From positions 1 to 64,000 of the forward strand of contig NZ_CADIKF010000001.1 in NCBI RefSeq assembly GCF_902859875.1: 64,000 nt of DNA, given 5' to 3'. Below are positions 51,938 to 60,994 of this stretch, piece by piece. The translations under genes were made by a program, and so were the position numbers. The notes under the pieces are model-generated. The model searched no databases and had not been told where the DNA came from. It saw nothing but the letters and a program-made list of their open reading frames with translations. The DNA is from Paraburkholderia solisilvae (GTDB lineage: Bacteria; Pseudomonadota; Gammaproteobacteria; Burkholderiales; Burkholderiaceae). How positions within the stretch are numbered: the stretch's first letter is position 1; each line of letters opens with the position of its first letter.

Positions 51938-52453
51938 GTGAAGAAGATCATTGCATTCGTGCCGGTTGCGCTTGTTGCCCCTGTTGCGCTTGTTGCGCCT
52001 GTTGCTGTCATTGCGCTCGCACTCGCCGGCTGTTCGTCGGCCGACAAGGAAGAGCAGCGGGCCGCGGCGTTCGAGCACAACGAAGCCAACCTCGTCGTCG
52101 CGCAACGCAACGCGGCGGTCGATTGCAGCGATGCGGCGCAGTGCGACGCCGCGTGGGCGCTTACAAAGCGCTATATCGAGCAGCATTCGAACACGCATGT
52201 GACGCGTGCGGACGCTTTCTCGATCGATACCGACGTGCCGTCGAGTTCCGGCGATGCGTCTTTCTCGGCGACGCGTGTGGCGAAAGGGGCCGGCGCGACG
52301 CTGACTCTCTATGCACAGTGCCGCGGCATGTACGGGCCGAACGACGCGAGAGGCTCGGACTATGCGGAGTGCGCGGCAAAGATTCTCAAGACGCAGAATG
52401 GCTACGTCGCGTTTCTGAAGTCGAATGTGTCGGGTCAGCCGGCGCCCAAATAA
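51938..52453 (+). CDS. Small putative lipoprotein of unknown function
   Basis: 171 residues from a GTG with GGGAAG before it; an ATG seven codons upstream also starts the frame. The signal is KKIIAFVPVALVAPVALVAP and on to LALAGC, with a lipobox LAGC, so it is a probable outer- or inner-membrane lipoprotein. The hydrophobic core is lengthened by a tandem VALVAP repeat. The mature part has four cysteines beyond the lipidated one (DCSDAAQC, QCRGMYGP, ECAAK), which could form two disulfides. No family is recognised. Confidence 0.75.
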   Translation: MKKIIAFVPVALVAPVALVAPVAVIALALAGCSSADKEEQRAAAFEHNEANLVVAQRNAAVDCSDAAQCDAAWALTKRYIEQHSNTHVTRADAFSIDTDVPSSSGDASFSATRVAKGAGATLTLYAQCRGMYGPNDARGSDYAECAAKILKTQNGYVAFLKSNVSGQPAPK

Positions 52454-52710
52454 TGCCGCGACGGCCCTTCGCGCACGGGTCGCGCACCTGTCGCGCGACG
52501 CGGCGTGATTCGTGTGTTGTTTGGCTCTTGACCCAATCAGTCAAGCAAGTGGTCGAATCTGCGTAATCGGGACGTGGCGCCGGCGGCCGAAGCCTTACAG
52601 ACTTCTGCAAGGTCAGGCAAAATACGCGCTGGTGATGCCGTGCCGATGCTCCGTTCTCCCTTCGAACGGATCCAGGCGGCGTCGCCGGACTCCGCCTTCC
52701 CGACGCCTTC

Positions 52711-53973
52711 ATGAACCACGACCTCCCAGATTCCTCCGCTACACCCGCGCGTATTCCGAACTCGCCGCGCTTCCTGCTGCTTCTGATCTGCATGTTCGCC
52801 TCCGCGGGGCAGCTTGCCATCGACATCTACGTGCCCGCGCTACCCGAAATGGCGCGTTTCTTCGCAACGTCGCCGCAGGCGATCCAGTCGAGCGTGTCCG
52901 GCTACATGGCCGCGTATGCGTTCGGCCAGCTCATTTTCGGGCCGATAGCGGATGCGCACGGCCGCAAGCCGGTGCTGGCGTTCGGGATGATTGTCTTTAC
53001 GATCGGGTGTCTGCTGTCGCTCGCCGCGCCGAATCTGGAGACCTTCATTCTCGCCCGCTGCCTGCAGGGTTTCGGCATTGCCTCCACCAACCTGCTTACG
53101 AAAGCGATCATCACCGATTGCTTCTCCGGGCAGGCGCTGATGCACGCGTTCACCTATATGTCGATCGCGTGGGGGCTCGCGCCGATCGTCGCGCCGGTTA
53201 TCGGCGCGCATCTGCAGACACTGTTCGGCTGGAAGGCGTGCATGGTTTTCCTGCTCGTCTATTCGGTGGTGATGTGGGTGACGTTGTGGCGCTATCGCGA
53301 AACGCTGCCGAAGCCGGTACGTCTCGCGCCGCGCACGCTGATCACCAATGCGCGCATGGTGCTGGCGAGCCCGGTGTTCCAGAGCTGCTTTCTCGCGCAA
53401 GGCCTGTGCTACAGCATCATTCTCGTATTCAATATTGTCGGGCCGTTCATGGTGCAGAACACGCTGCACAATCCGCCGACTTACTTCGGCTATCTCGCGC
53501 TCGGCATCGGGCTGATGTATTTCCTCGGCGGGTTGTCGAATCGCTTGCATGGGTCGCGTCTGCCGACCGCGGAGCAGCGGCTGCGCATCGGTGCGCGCGT
53601 CATGGCAGGCGCCTCGATCGCGATGTTGCTGCTCGCGCTGACGATCGGTCTGCACGTATGGACGCTTGCGATACCAGTGCTCGTGATGGGGTTCTGCGCG
53701 GGCGCGATGTATCCGACGCTGATGGCGAAAGGCAATTCGCTGTTTCCGCACATTGCGGGTTTGACGAGTGCGATTCTCGGCTGCGCGCTGCTGCTCGTTT
53801 CGTCCGCGATGATGGGGCTCGCGGGCTTCGTATCGGTGCAGATCCTGACGCCGCTCGCGGTATTCTTTGTGATTCTCGCGTTTACGGTTGTCTGGATGGT
53901 GACGAAGCTGTTGCGGCATCTGGCGCAACAGCAGTCCGACGCGGCTGTGCGCCGTAGCGGCGAAGTCGCCTGA
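52711..53973 (+). CDS. Bcr/CflA-type MFS multidrug exporter
   Basis: 420 residues with 12 membrane helices. Bcr/CflA markers are ASAGQLAIDIYVPALPEM in helix 1 and the loop FGPIADAHGRKPVLAFG. The motif C-like stretch SIAWGLAPIVAPVIGAHL in helix 5 marks an exporter. The ATG follows CCTTC without a clear Shine-Dalgarno. It stands alone, with no adjacent regulator. Substrates of such proteins include bicyclomycin, sulfonamides and cysteine. Confidence 0.9.
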   Translation: MNHDLPDSSATPARIPNSPRFLLLLICMFASAGQLAIDIYVPALPEMARFFATSPQAIQSSVSGYMAAYAFGQLIFGPIADAHGRKPVLAFGMIVFTIGCLLSLAAPNLETFILARCLQGFGIASTNLLTKAIITDCFSGQALMHAFTYMSIAWGLAPIVAPVIGAHLQTLFGWKACMVFLLVYSVVMWVTLWRYRETLPKPVRLAPRTLITNARMVLASPVFQSCFLAQGLCYSIILVFNIVGPFMVQNTLHNPPTYFGYLALGIGLMYFLGGLSNRLHGSRLPTAEQRLRIGARVMAGASIAMLLLALTIGLHVWTLAIPVLVMGFCAGAMYPTLMAKGNSLFPHIAGLTSAILGCALLLVSSAMMGLAGFVSVQILTPLAVFFVILAFTVVWMVTKLLRHLAQQQSDAAVRRSGEVA

Positions 53974-54056
53974 ATACATCGCGATGTCGGCCGCGCGGCG
54001 GTCGGCTCGTAGTAAGTGTTGCACCCAATTCTTCTTCGTCCAGCCTGGAGCACACC

Positions 54057-54671
54057 ATGCGCATTGCCATTCTCACTTTCGAGGGCTTCAACGAACTGGA
54101 TTCGCTGATCGCGCTTGGCATTCTCAACCGTGTGAAGAAGCCGGACTGGCAGGTGTCGATCGCAAGTCCGGCGGCGCAGGTCCGCTCGATGAACGGCGTG
54201 GTGCTGGAGGCGCAAGCGTCGCTGCAAGAGGCGTCGCAGGCTGACGCGGTGCTGGTCGGCAGCGGCATGCTGACGCGCGAGGTCGTCGCGGATCCGGCGC
54301 TGATGTCGCAGTTGCAGCTCGACCCCGAACGGCAACTGCTGGGCGCGCAGTGCTCGGGCACGCTCATTCTCGCGAAACTCGGGCTGCTGCAAGGTGTGCC
54401 GGCCTGCACCGATCTGACCACGAAGCCCTGGGTTGAAGAGGCGGGCGTGCAGATCGTCAACCAGCCGTTCATTGCGAACGGCAATGTCGCGACGGCGGGC
54501 GGTTGCCTCGCATCGCAGTATCTGGCCGCGTGGGTGATCGCGCGTCTGGAGGGAATCGAAGCGGCGCGCAGTGCAATGCATTATGTGGCGCCGGTCGGAG
54601 AGAAGGACGAATATGTCGAGCGCGCGATGCGGAACATCGCACCGTATCTCGAGCCGGCCACAGTGGCCTGA
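54057..54671 (+). CDS. DJ-1/PfpI-family protein
   Basis: 204 residues with the class I glutamine-amidotransferase-like fold: RIAILTFEGFNELDSLIALG start and the nucleophile elbow LGAQCSGTLILAKLG with its cysteine. A glutamate near residue 15 (NELDS) is in the place of the DJ-1 partner acid. No catalytic histidine right after the cysteine is seen (CSG instead of CHG), so protease activity is unlikely and isonitrile hydratase or regulatory-type relatives fit better. It follows the exporter gene by 83 bases and converges on an SDR. Confidence 0.85.
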   Translation: MRIAILTFEGFNELDSLIALGILNRVKKPDWQVSIASPAAQVRSMNGVVLEAQASLQEASQADAVLVGSGMLTREVVADPALMSQLQLDPERQLLGAQCSGTLILAKLGLLQGVPACTDLTTKPWVEEAGVQIVNQPFIANGNVATAGGCLASQYLAAWVIARLEGIEAARSAMHYVAPVGEKDEYVERAMRNIAPYLEPATVA

Positions 54672-54755
54672 AAACGCACTTCGCGCCAACCCGCGGGATG
54701 CGGCAGCGCGACGGCGCCGGCGAGCCGTGCGCTGCTGCGTCGCTTCCTGGTTCTC

Positions 54756-55589
54756 TCAGCGGCCGAGTTGTGTCGACATCGCGATATCTTGCTGTGCTTC
54801 GAGCGCCGCAAGACGTTGCGTGAGCGCGCGATGCACGACCGTGTAAGCATCCGCGCCTAACACGAGACGTTCGGGCGCGGTATCCGCATCCGTTGCTGCG
54901 ATGATGGCTTGTGCAACCTTGCGCGGATCGCCACCGTAGTTCGCGTCTCCCGCTTCTCTGGACCGGTGGCGGAACATGCCGACAGCCGTCTGCTCATACG
55001 CGTCGATCGGCTCCGCCTGCACGGCGTTCGCGTTGAACGATGTGCGCATGCCGCCGGGCGCGACGATCGTCAGCTGGATGCCGAACGGTGCGACTTCGTG
55101 TCTGAGCGCGTCGGTAAAGCCTTCGAGCCCCCACTTCGCCGCATGGTAGAGGCTCGCGGTCGGAAAAGCGGCCTGGCCGCCCATGCTCGAAATCTGCACG
55201 ATCCGCCCGCCGCGCTGCTTGCGCATCTGCGGCAGCACGCAACGCGTCACCTGTATCGGTGCGAGCAGGTTGACCGCGAACTGGCGTTCGATCTGCGCGT
55301 CCGACACTTCTTCCGCCGCGCCGCGCAAGACATATCCTGCATTATTGACAAGCACGTCAATTTTTCCCCATGCGGTCGCGACGCTGTTGATCGTCTGCTG
55401 CATTCGGTCTGTGTCGCGGATGTCGAATGCTTCGACCGTGAGCGCGTTTCCATATCGCTGTTGCAGGTCGGCGAGCGCATCGGCTTTGCGGACCACGGCC
55501 GCCACGCGATCGCCGCGCGCGAGTGTGAGTTCGACCAACTGCCGGCCGAGCCCACTGGAGGCACCGGTAATCAACCATACTTTCTGCAC
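54756..55589 (-). CDS. Short-chain dehydrogenase/reductase
   Basis: 277 residues of the classical SDR type: WLITGASSGLGRQLVELTLA cofactor site, NNAGYVLRG, catalytic Ser in QISSMGG and Tyr-Lys in YHAAKWG. Absence of an acidic residue after the second strand (VVRKAD) favours NADP(H). The family includes oxidoreductases of ketones and steroids. It is monocistronic and divergent from the flavoprotein gene. Confidence 0.92.
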   Translation of the reverse strand: MQKVWLITGASSGLGRQLVELTLARGDRVAAVVRKADALADLQQRYGNALTVEAFDIRDTDRMQQTINSVATAWGKIDVLVNNAGYVLRGAAEEVSDAQIERQFAVNLLAPIQVTRCVLPQMRKQRGGRIVQISSMGGQAAFPTASLYHAAKWGLEGFTDALRHEVAPFGIQLTIVAPGGMRTSFNANAVQAEPIDAYEQTAVGMFRHRSREAGDANYGGDPRKVAQAIIAATDADTAPERLVLGADAYTVVHRALTQRLAALEAQQDIAMSTQLGR

Positions 55590-55895
55590 GACTTCCCCCG
55601 CTTGAGTGTGCGCACCGGCCGTCGAACCGACGGCCGTTCATGGTGATGACAGCCGGCCGGCGCCGCTTATTCCATATCGCCTGCGCGAGTGATGCACGAA
55701 TGGTGCGGTGGTGGCAGGCAAGCGTGCTTTCGGATATCGTCGTCATGCTTTCAAAAGATGTTGCGTGCGCAAGCAGAGTGATGTTTCAGACAGCGGAAAA
55801 AACAGCACACACGGTTGCCACGCACCCGGCAATCGTGACGTTGCCACGCGCCTCGAACCATCCGCGTCGAGGAGAGGTCAGGGGAGACACCCGAT
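55590..55895. other. Intergenic region between divergent SDR and flavoprotein genes
   Basis: About 300 bases with no recognisable gene. It must hold the promoters of both flanking genes. The sequence is unremarkable apart from a short A-rich patch near 55797-55806. Confidence 0.45.
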
Positions 55896-57725
55896 ATGCA
55901 TTCAATCAGGCGTAGAGCGCTCATCAACGCGGCGCTCGGCATCGCGGCAACCGGTTGCGTGCCGCCGCTCATACCGCTCGTCACCGGGCAGGAGCCGGTG
56001 CGCGAGCCGGCGCGAACCACCCGCCGCGTGCGTGTTACCGATCCTGACTGGCCGTCGCGAGCCGAATGGGCCGCGTTGAACGGAAAGGTAGGCGGCCGCT
56101 TGCTCGAGCTGTCATCGCCATTCGCTGCCTGTCGGAACGCGCCGCGCAGCGCGGCTTGCCGCGATGTGCTCGCGCAACTCAAGAACCCGTATTTTCTCGG
56201 CGACGATCCGGCTTTGACGCAGAGCTCGGGCTGGATCGACGCATGGACTTCAACGCCCAGCGTTTATGCAGTTGCGGCCGAGCAATCGAACGATGTCGCA
56301 CAGGCCGTCCGGTTCGCACGGGAGCATCGGGTCAGGCTAGTCATCAAAGGCGGCGGCCACAGTTACCAGGGCACATCGAACGCGCCCGACTCGCTGTTGA
56401 TCTGGACCCGGCGCATGCGCGGAATTCGTCTGTACGACGCATTCGTTCCGCTGGATTGCGAAGGCGACATGCCGCCTCAGCCCGCAGTCACCGTAGCGGC
56501 AGGCGAGATGTGGATGCACGTCTACGACGCGGTGACGACGCGCGGCGGCCGCTATGTGCAAGGCGGCGGTTGCGCGACGGTGGGTGTCGCGGGCCTCGTG
56601 CAAAGCGGCGGCTTCGGAAGCTTTTCGAAGAAATTCGGCACAGCGGCCGGTTCGCTGCTGGAAGCGCAGGTGGTGACGGCCGATGGCATCGAGCGGATCG
56701 TCAACGCGCGTACCGACCCGGACCTGTTCTGGGCGCTCAAGGGCGGAGGCGGCGGCAGCTTCGGCGTGGTGACGAGCGTGACGCTCAAGACGCATCCGCT
56801 GCCCGACTATGTCGGCGTCGTATCGGCAGTGCTCAGGGCCTCATCGCCGCAAGCGTTTCGACGTCTGATCGATCGCTTTCTCGCGTTCTACGCGGACGCG
56901 CTACTCAACGAACATTGGGGCGAGACGGTATCCATGAGCCCGGATGGCACGTTGCGCATTTCGATGCTGTTCCAGGGCTTCGACCGCGTCGAAGCCGGGC
57001 GGATCTGGCAACCGTTCCTGCAGTCGGTGACGGAAACGGCCAGCGAGGTCCGTCTTGTCGAGCCGGTGCGGATCCAGTCGATTCCCGCTCGCCGTCTGTG
57101 GGACCCGGCGTTCATCATGAAACATGCGCCGGGCGTGATGGTCGCGGACGGCCGACCGGGTGCGGCGCCCGACAATGTATTTTGGGCTGCCGATCAGACC
57201 GACGCCGGCCGGTTCACGTACGGCTATGAATCGCTGTGGTTGCCGGCATCGCTGTTGGACCCGTCCGCACGCGCATCGCTTTCCGACGCGCTGTTTCAAA
57301 CCAGCCAGCAGTGGAATGTTTCGTTGTCGTTCAACAAGGGGCTCGCCGGCGCGCCGGAAGACGCGCGCGATACCGCGATGAATCCGGACGTGCTCGATGC
57401 GTTCGCGCTGGCGATTATCTCGGGCGAAGGGGCGCCGGCGTTTGCGGGCATGCCGGGCGCGCCGGTCGATATCGCCGCCGCGCGGCAAGCGGCAATGCGC
57501 ATTCGCGGCGCCGCGCAAAGCTTGCGCGTGGTGGCGCCCCACGCCGGCGCCTACGTATCGGAAAGCAGTTTTCATCAGGAAGACTGGCCACGCGCTTACT
57601 GGGGCGAGCATTACCCGATGCTTGATGCGGTGAAGCGGAAGTACGATCCGGATGGGCTTTTCTTCGTTCATCAGGGCGTGGCTTCGAATGAATGGGACCC
57701 TGAGGGCTTCACGCGACTGCAATAG
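55896..57725 (+). CDS. Exported FAD-dependent oxidoreductase of the berberine-bridge type
   Basis: 609 residues. The N-terminus RRRALINAALGIAATGC combines a twin-arginine pattern with a lipobox at Cys21, suggesting Tat export and lipidation. The FAD domain has VIKGGGHSYQGTS (His155) and YVQGGGCATVGVAG (Cys226), the two residues that bind FAD covalently in bicovalent family members. The C-terminal BBE segment reads YWGEHYPMLDAVKRKYDP. Family members oxidise sugars, alcohols or alkaloid-like compounds with O2. GGGGAG precedes the ATG. It stands alone downstream of a divergent SDR. Confidence 0.87.
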   Translation: MHSIRRRALINAALGIAATGCVPPLIPLVTGQEPVREPARTTRRVRVTDPDWPSRAEWAALNGKVGGRLLELSSPFAACRNAPRSAACRDVLAQLKNPYFLGDDPALTQSSGWIDAWTSTPSVYAVAAEQSNDVAQAVRFAREHRVRLVIKGGGHSYQGTSNAPDSLLIWTRRMRGIRLYDAFVPLDCEGDMPPQPAVTVAAGEMWMHVYDAVTTRGGRYVQGGGCATVGVAGLVQSGGFGSFSKKFGTAAGSLLEAQVVTADGIERIVNARTDPDLFWALKGGGGGSFGVVTSVTLKTHPLPDYVGVVSAVLRASSPQAFRRLIDRFLAFYADALLNEHWGETVSMSPDGTLRISMLFQGFDRVEAGRIWQPFLQSVTETASEVRLVEPVRIQSIPARRLWDPAFIMKHAPGVMVADGRPGAAPDNVFWAADQTDAGRFTYGYESLWLPASLLDPSARASLSDALFQTSQQWNVSLSFNKGLAGAPEDARDTAMNPDVLDAFALAIISGEGAPAFAGMPGAPVDIAAARQAAMRIRGAAQSLRVVAPHAGAYVSESSFHQEDWPRAYWGEHYPMLDAVKRKYDPDGLFFVHQGVASNEWDPEGFTRLQ

Positions 57726-57841
57726 ATACCCCGGCTTGTCGCATCGCGAATGCGGATTCAGATGGCGTTTCGTTTCCACGTTTGCGCTTTCGAGCCTGAG
57801 CAGGTTCGGCTCGGTGGTGGAATAAGCGCGACTCGACAGTT

Positions 57842-57967
57842 GTGTTGAAGACGAGGCTCGTTGGATACAAGGTGCCCGAGTGGCTGATCGTGCTCGATGA
57901 AATTCCGCGTACCGGGATGGGCAAAGCGATCCATCCGCGCCTGCAGGAGCATGCGGCACAGGCCTGA
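57842..57967 (+). pseudogene. 3' remnant of an AMP-binding acyl-CoA ligase
   Basis: This 41-codon frame reads LKTRLVGYKVPEWLIVLDEI, then PRTGMGKAIHPRLQEHAAQA before TGA. GYKVP, IPRTGMGK (with the A10 catalytic lysine) and the closing tail are the last ~40 residues of an acyl-adenylate-forming enzyme. Nothing of the preceding 450-500 residues is present; the bases before it contain stops in frame. The remnant follows the flavoprotein gene and is followed by the HAD gene, so a ligase gene has been deleted from between them. Confidence 0.75.
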
Positions 57968-58097
57968 GCGCGGCGCGCAGTATCTGCTTGCACGGCCTGG
58001 CGGCTGGCTGCCGGTCGCGCATCCTGGCGAGCCTTCCGCCTTCCTTCGGGTTACGATCACGGTATCGTCCATGCGGTATCGTCAGCAGGAGCGCCCG

Positions 58098-58811
58098 ATG
58101 AAAGACGTGAAGGCTTTCGTATTCGATGTGTTCGGCACGTTGGTCGACTGGCGAGGCGGCGTTGCACGTGAGGCCGCGGCCTTTCTCCAACGGCATGGAC
58201 GAAGCGCTCAGGAAGCCGACGCGTTCGCGGATGCATGGCGCGCGCTTTACCAACCGGCGATGGAGAAAGTTCGTCGGGGCGAGCGGCCGTTTGTGAAGCT
58301 CGATGTGTTGCATCGGGAAAACCTCGAGCAGGTGCTTGCCGTGTTTGGCATCGATGCCAGGCATCTGCATGCGCCGGAACTCGACGAGCTGAATCTGGCA
58401 TGGCATCGGCTCGATCCGTGGCCCGATACGGTCGAGGGGCTGCGTCGGCTCAAATCGCGCTACATCATCGCGCCGCTGTCCAATGGCAACATCCGGTTGA
58501 TGATCGACATGGCGAAACACGGCGGCTTGCCGTGGGATGCGATTCTGGGCGCGGAGGTTGCGCAGGCGTACAAGCCGTCGCCTGACGCTTACTTGCGCAC
58601 GGCCGACGTGCTTGCATTGTCACCCGATCAGATATGCATGGTCGCCGCGCACAATAGCGATCTCGCGGCGGCGCAGACGTGCGGGTTCAGGACGGCGTTC
58701 GTTGCGCGGCCCTATGAACACGGGCCCGCGCAAACAATCGATTTGCAGGCGGAAGGGGCGTGGGACTGGGTGGCCGCCGATCTTGCCGAACTGGCCACGC
58801 AGGTTATCTGA
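58098..58811 (+). CDS. Haloacid dehalogenase, type II (HAD superfamily)
   Basis: 237 residues, the size of L-2-haloacid dehalogenases. Nucleophile Asp10 in VFDVFGTLVDW, the arginine of DAWRALYQ, the PLSNGN serine motif, KPSPDAY lysine and MVAAHNSDLAAAQ acidic motif are all in order. AGGAG precedes the ATG at 58098; 67 upstream codons are open but overlap the ligase remnant. True 2-haloacid dehalogenation is plausible, but phosphatase-like relatives exist. No haloacid permease is nearby. Confidence 0.88.
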   Translation: MKDVKAFVFDVFGTLVDWRGGVAREAAAFLQRHGRSAQEADAFADAWRALYQPAMEKVRRGERPFVKLDVLHRENLEQVLAVFGIDARHLHAPELDELNLAWHRLDPWPDTVEGLRRLKSRYIIAPLSNGNIRLMIDMAKHGGLPWDAILGAEVAQAYKPSPDAYLRTADVLALSPDQICMVAAHNSDLAAAQTCGFRTAFVARPYEHGPAQTIDLQAEGAWDWVAADLAELATQVI

Positions 58812-58862
58812 GCGGAAAAACGCCGCTTTCCTTCAGGCGCGGCTCGATGATCGATGTCGCGC

Positions 58863-59339
58863 TCAGCGCTGCGATGTGTCCGTGCCGTTGACGAACGCAT
58901 CCGCGAACTGATCCGAATAGAGTTCCGCGAGCGCGGCCCGCAGCGCCGCCGCGCGTTGCGCGCCGTACACCTCTTCGAACCGATTCTGCGCTTTGCGCCA
59001 CAGGCGGTTTGCCTGCGTGAGCGCGGCCTTGCCGCCGGCAGTCAGCTGGACGCGCTTGCTGCGGCCGTCGAGCGCATCGGGAACCTGTGTCAGATACCCC
59101 GCACGTTCGAGCGGCTTGATGTTGCGCGCGAGCGCTGAACGGTCCAGCACCATCGCGTACGCGAGCTCGGTCATGGTCGGATTGCCGGCGCGATCGATGT
59201 GCACCAGGATCGAGCGCTGGGACACGCTCAGTCCGCACGGCGTCAGGAACGCGTCGTATAGCTGGCTGATGCGCCGCGTCGCCTTGCGCAGCGCGGCGCC
59301 ATTGCAGACGAGCGGATCTTTCGGAATGGTCGGCGGCAC
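58863..59339 (-). CDS. MarR-family transcriptional regulator
   Basis: 158 residues with a winged helix: LSVSQRSILVHIDRAG, MTELAYAMVLDRSALARNIK and the wing DGRSKRVQLTAGG. The start is the GTG with GGGAG eight bases before it; longer open frames upstream lack support. It is divergent from a MATE exporter, and a dyad overlapping the exporter promoter (59445-59476) is a fitting operator. It probably represses the exporter and itself until a phenolic ligand binds. Confidence 0.9.
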   Translation of the reverse strand: MPPTIPKDPLVCNGAALRKATRRISQLYDAFLTPCGLSVSQRSILVHIDRAGNPTMTELAYAMVLDRSALARNIKPLERAGYLTQVPDALDGRSKRVQLTAGGKAALTQANRLWRKAQNRFEEVYGAQRAAALRAALAELYSDQFADAFVNGTDTSQR

Positions 59340-59444
59340 GACATGACTCCCAGGCGGATGGCGCGCGGCACGCCTCGGGTGCACGCGGCTTCGGACTCGA
59401 ATTCGACATGCGCAGTGTACTGCAGCTTGACCGATGTTGGCATG

Positions 59445-59482
59445 TGCAAGTAAATTGACGTCATGTTTTGTTTGCATATACC
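59445..59482 (+). promoter_or_regulatory. MATE promoter overlapped by a candidate MarR operator
   Basis: A -35 candidate TTGACG (59455-59460) and -10 candidate TATACC (59477-59482) are 16 bases apart. TGCAAGTAAA (59445-59454) and TTTTGTTTGCA (59466-59476) form an imperfect inverted repeat that brackets the -35 hexamer and fills the spacer. Repressor binding would exclude RNA polymerase. Confidence 0.55.
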
Positions 59483-59511
59483 AATACTTTTCATCCGCCA
59501 CCTTTCATGAC

Positions 59512-60903
59512 ATGTCATCGGTAAACGGCAATCCAGTTCCCTCCGCGGCGCCGCGCGCGGACAATCCGCGTCTGCGCCTGATGCTCGATGCGCCGATCGC
59601 GCCGACGCTTGTCCGCATGGCGTGGCCGAATATGCTGATGATGCTCGCGCAGTCGTCGACCGGGCTGGTCGAAACATGGTTTCTCGCGAAACTCGGCACC
59701 GATGTGCTGGCGGGTATCGCAGTGGTCGTGCCGGTGCTGATGTTGATGCAGAACATGTCGCAGGGCGCGATGGGCGGCGGCATTTCGTCGGCGGTCGCGC
59801 GTGCGCTGGGCGCCGGCGATGCGTCGCTGGCCGACCGGCTGCCGCGCCATGCGGTCGCGCTGAACGCCGCAATCGGCCTGGTTTTTTCCGTGCTGTTCGT
59901 GTGTTTTGCGCGGCCGCTGTTTGCGCTGCTCGGCGCGCGCGGCGCTGCGCTCGAGGCGGCCACCACATATGGTCACGTGCTGTTCGCGGGTCTCGTGCTG
60001 ATGTGGGTGATGAACGCGCTCGCGAGCGTGATCCGCGGCACCGGCAATATGATGGTGCCGGGTGTGGTGATTTGCGGTGGCGCGGTATTGCTGATCCCGC
60101 TGTCGCCGTGCCTGATTTTCGGCGTCGGCCCTGCGCCGCGCCTGGGCGTGGCGGGCGGCGCTTATGCGCTGCTCGCCTATTACGCGGCGGGGACGGCGAT
60201 TCTCGCGTGGTACTGCGCGAGCGGCCGCAATGCCGCGCGCCTGATGCGCGGCTTGCTCGAATGGGCGACGCTGCGCAACATCCTGACCGTCGGCGGCCTC
60301 GCATGCGTGAATCCGATTCTCACGAATGCGCTGATTGCGGCCACGACCGCCGCGGTCGGCGCGGCCGCGGGCACGGCGGCGCTCGCCGGTTACGCGACCG
60401 GCGCGCGCCTCGAATATCTGCTGATGCCGATCGCGTTCGGCCTCGGCGCGCCGATGGTCGCGTTAGTCGGTGCGAATATCGGCGCCGGTCAGGTGGATCG
60501 CGCGCGCCAGATTGCGCTAACCGGCGGCGCCCTCGCGTTTGCGATTGCCGAGACGGTGGGCGTGGCCGCGGCGATCTGGCCGCATGCGTGGCTGCGTCTG
60601 TTCGGCGCCGACGCGCGCCTGCTCGAAACCGGCACGCTGTACCTGCATATCGTCGGTCCGTTTTACGGATTCTTCGCGCTGGGCTTTTCGCTGTATTTCG
60701 CGTCGCAGGGCGCGGGGCGGCTCATGTGGCCGCTCGCCGCGGGCGGGATGCGGCTCGCGCTGTTTGCCGGACTCGGGTCGATGGTGCTCGCCTTGACTTC
60801 TTCACTCACGCTGTTCTTTGTGATCGGCGCGTTGGCGATGCTGCTGTACGGCATGTGCATTACATGGTCGGTTGCGACGGGGCGATGGATGCGCCGTCGC
60901 TGA
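59512..60903 (+). CDS. MATE-family multidrug efflux protein
   Basis: 463 residues with 12 membrane helices in two six-helix halves. Family features include LVRMAWPNMLMMLAQSSTGL, VETWFLAKLGTDVLAGIA, MGGGISSAVARALGAGD and, in the second half, GATGARLEYLL-like YATGARLEYLLMPIAFGLG. MATE proteins export cationic drugs with Na+ or H+. No clear ribosome-binding site precedes the ATG at 59512, which is chosen because the upstream codons are not conserved-looking. Regulated by the divergent MarR. Confidence 0.9.
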   Translation: MSSVNGNPVPSAAPRADNPRLRLMLDAPIAPTLVRMAWPNMLMMLAQSSTGLVETWFLAKLGTDVLAGIAVVVPVLMLMQNMSQGAMGGGISSAVARALGAGDASLADRLPRHAVALNAAIGLVFSVLFVCFARPLFALLGARGAALEAATTYGHVLFAGLVLMWVMNALASVIRGTGNMMVPGVVICGGAVLLIPLSPCLIFGVGPAPRLGVAGGAYALLAYYAAGTAILAWYCASGRNAARLMRGLLEWATLRNILTVGGLACVNPILTNALIAATTAAVGAAAGTAALAGYATGARLEYLLMPIAFGLGAPMVALVGANIGAGQVDRARQIALTGGALAFAIAETVGVAAAIWPHAWLRLFGADARLLETGTLYLHIVGPFYGFFALGFSLYFASQGAGRLMWPLAAGGMRLALFAGLGSMVLALTSSLTLFFVIGALAMLLYGMCITWSVATGRWMRRR

Positions 60904-60994
60904 CGTTTCGCTTGAAGGAGCAGGGCTGCGCCGTCGTGCTGTGCCGGCCGCCGGCGCAGCGGTCTCGTGGCGACAGCCCTGGTTGAGGACGTGT

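Noticed and set aside
56901..58520. 539-codon leftward frame across the flavoprotein and HAD genes
   Set aside because: Spans two genes and the ligase remnant in antisense; no domain features.
60918..60985. Complementary GC-rich segments between the MATE and PRISE genes
   Set aside because: Two mutually exclusive stems are possible (GCTGCGCCG/CGGCGCAGC and AGGGCTG/CAGCCCT), but neither has a T-run, so a terminator call is not justified.
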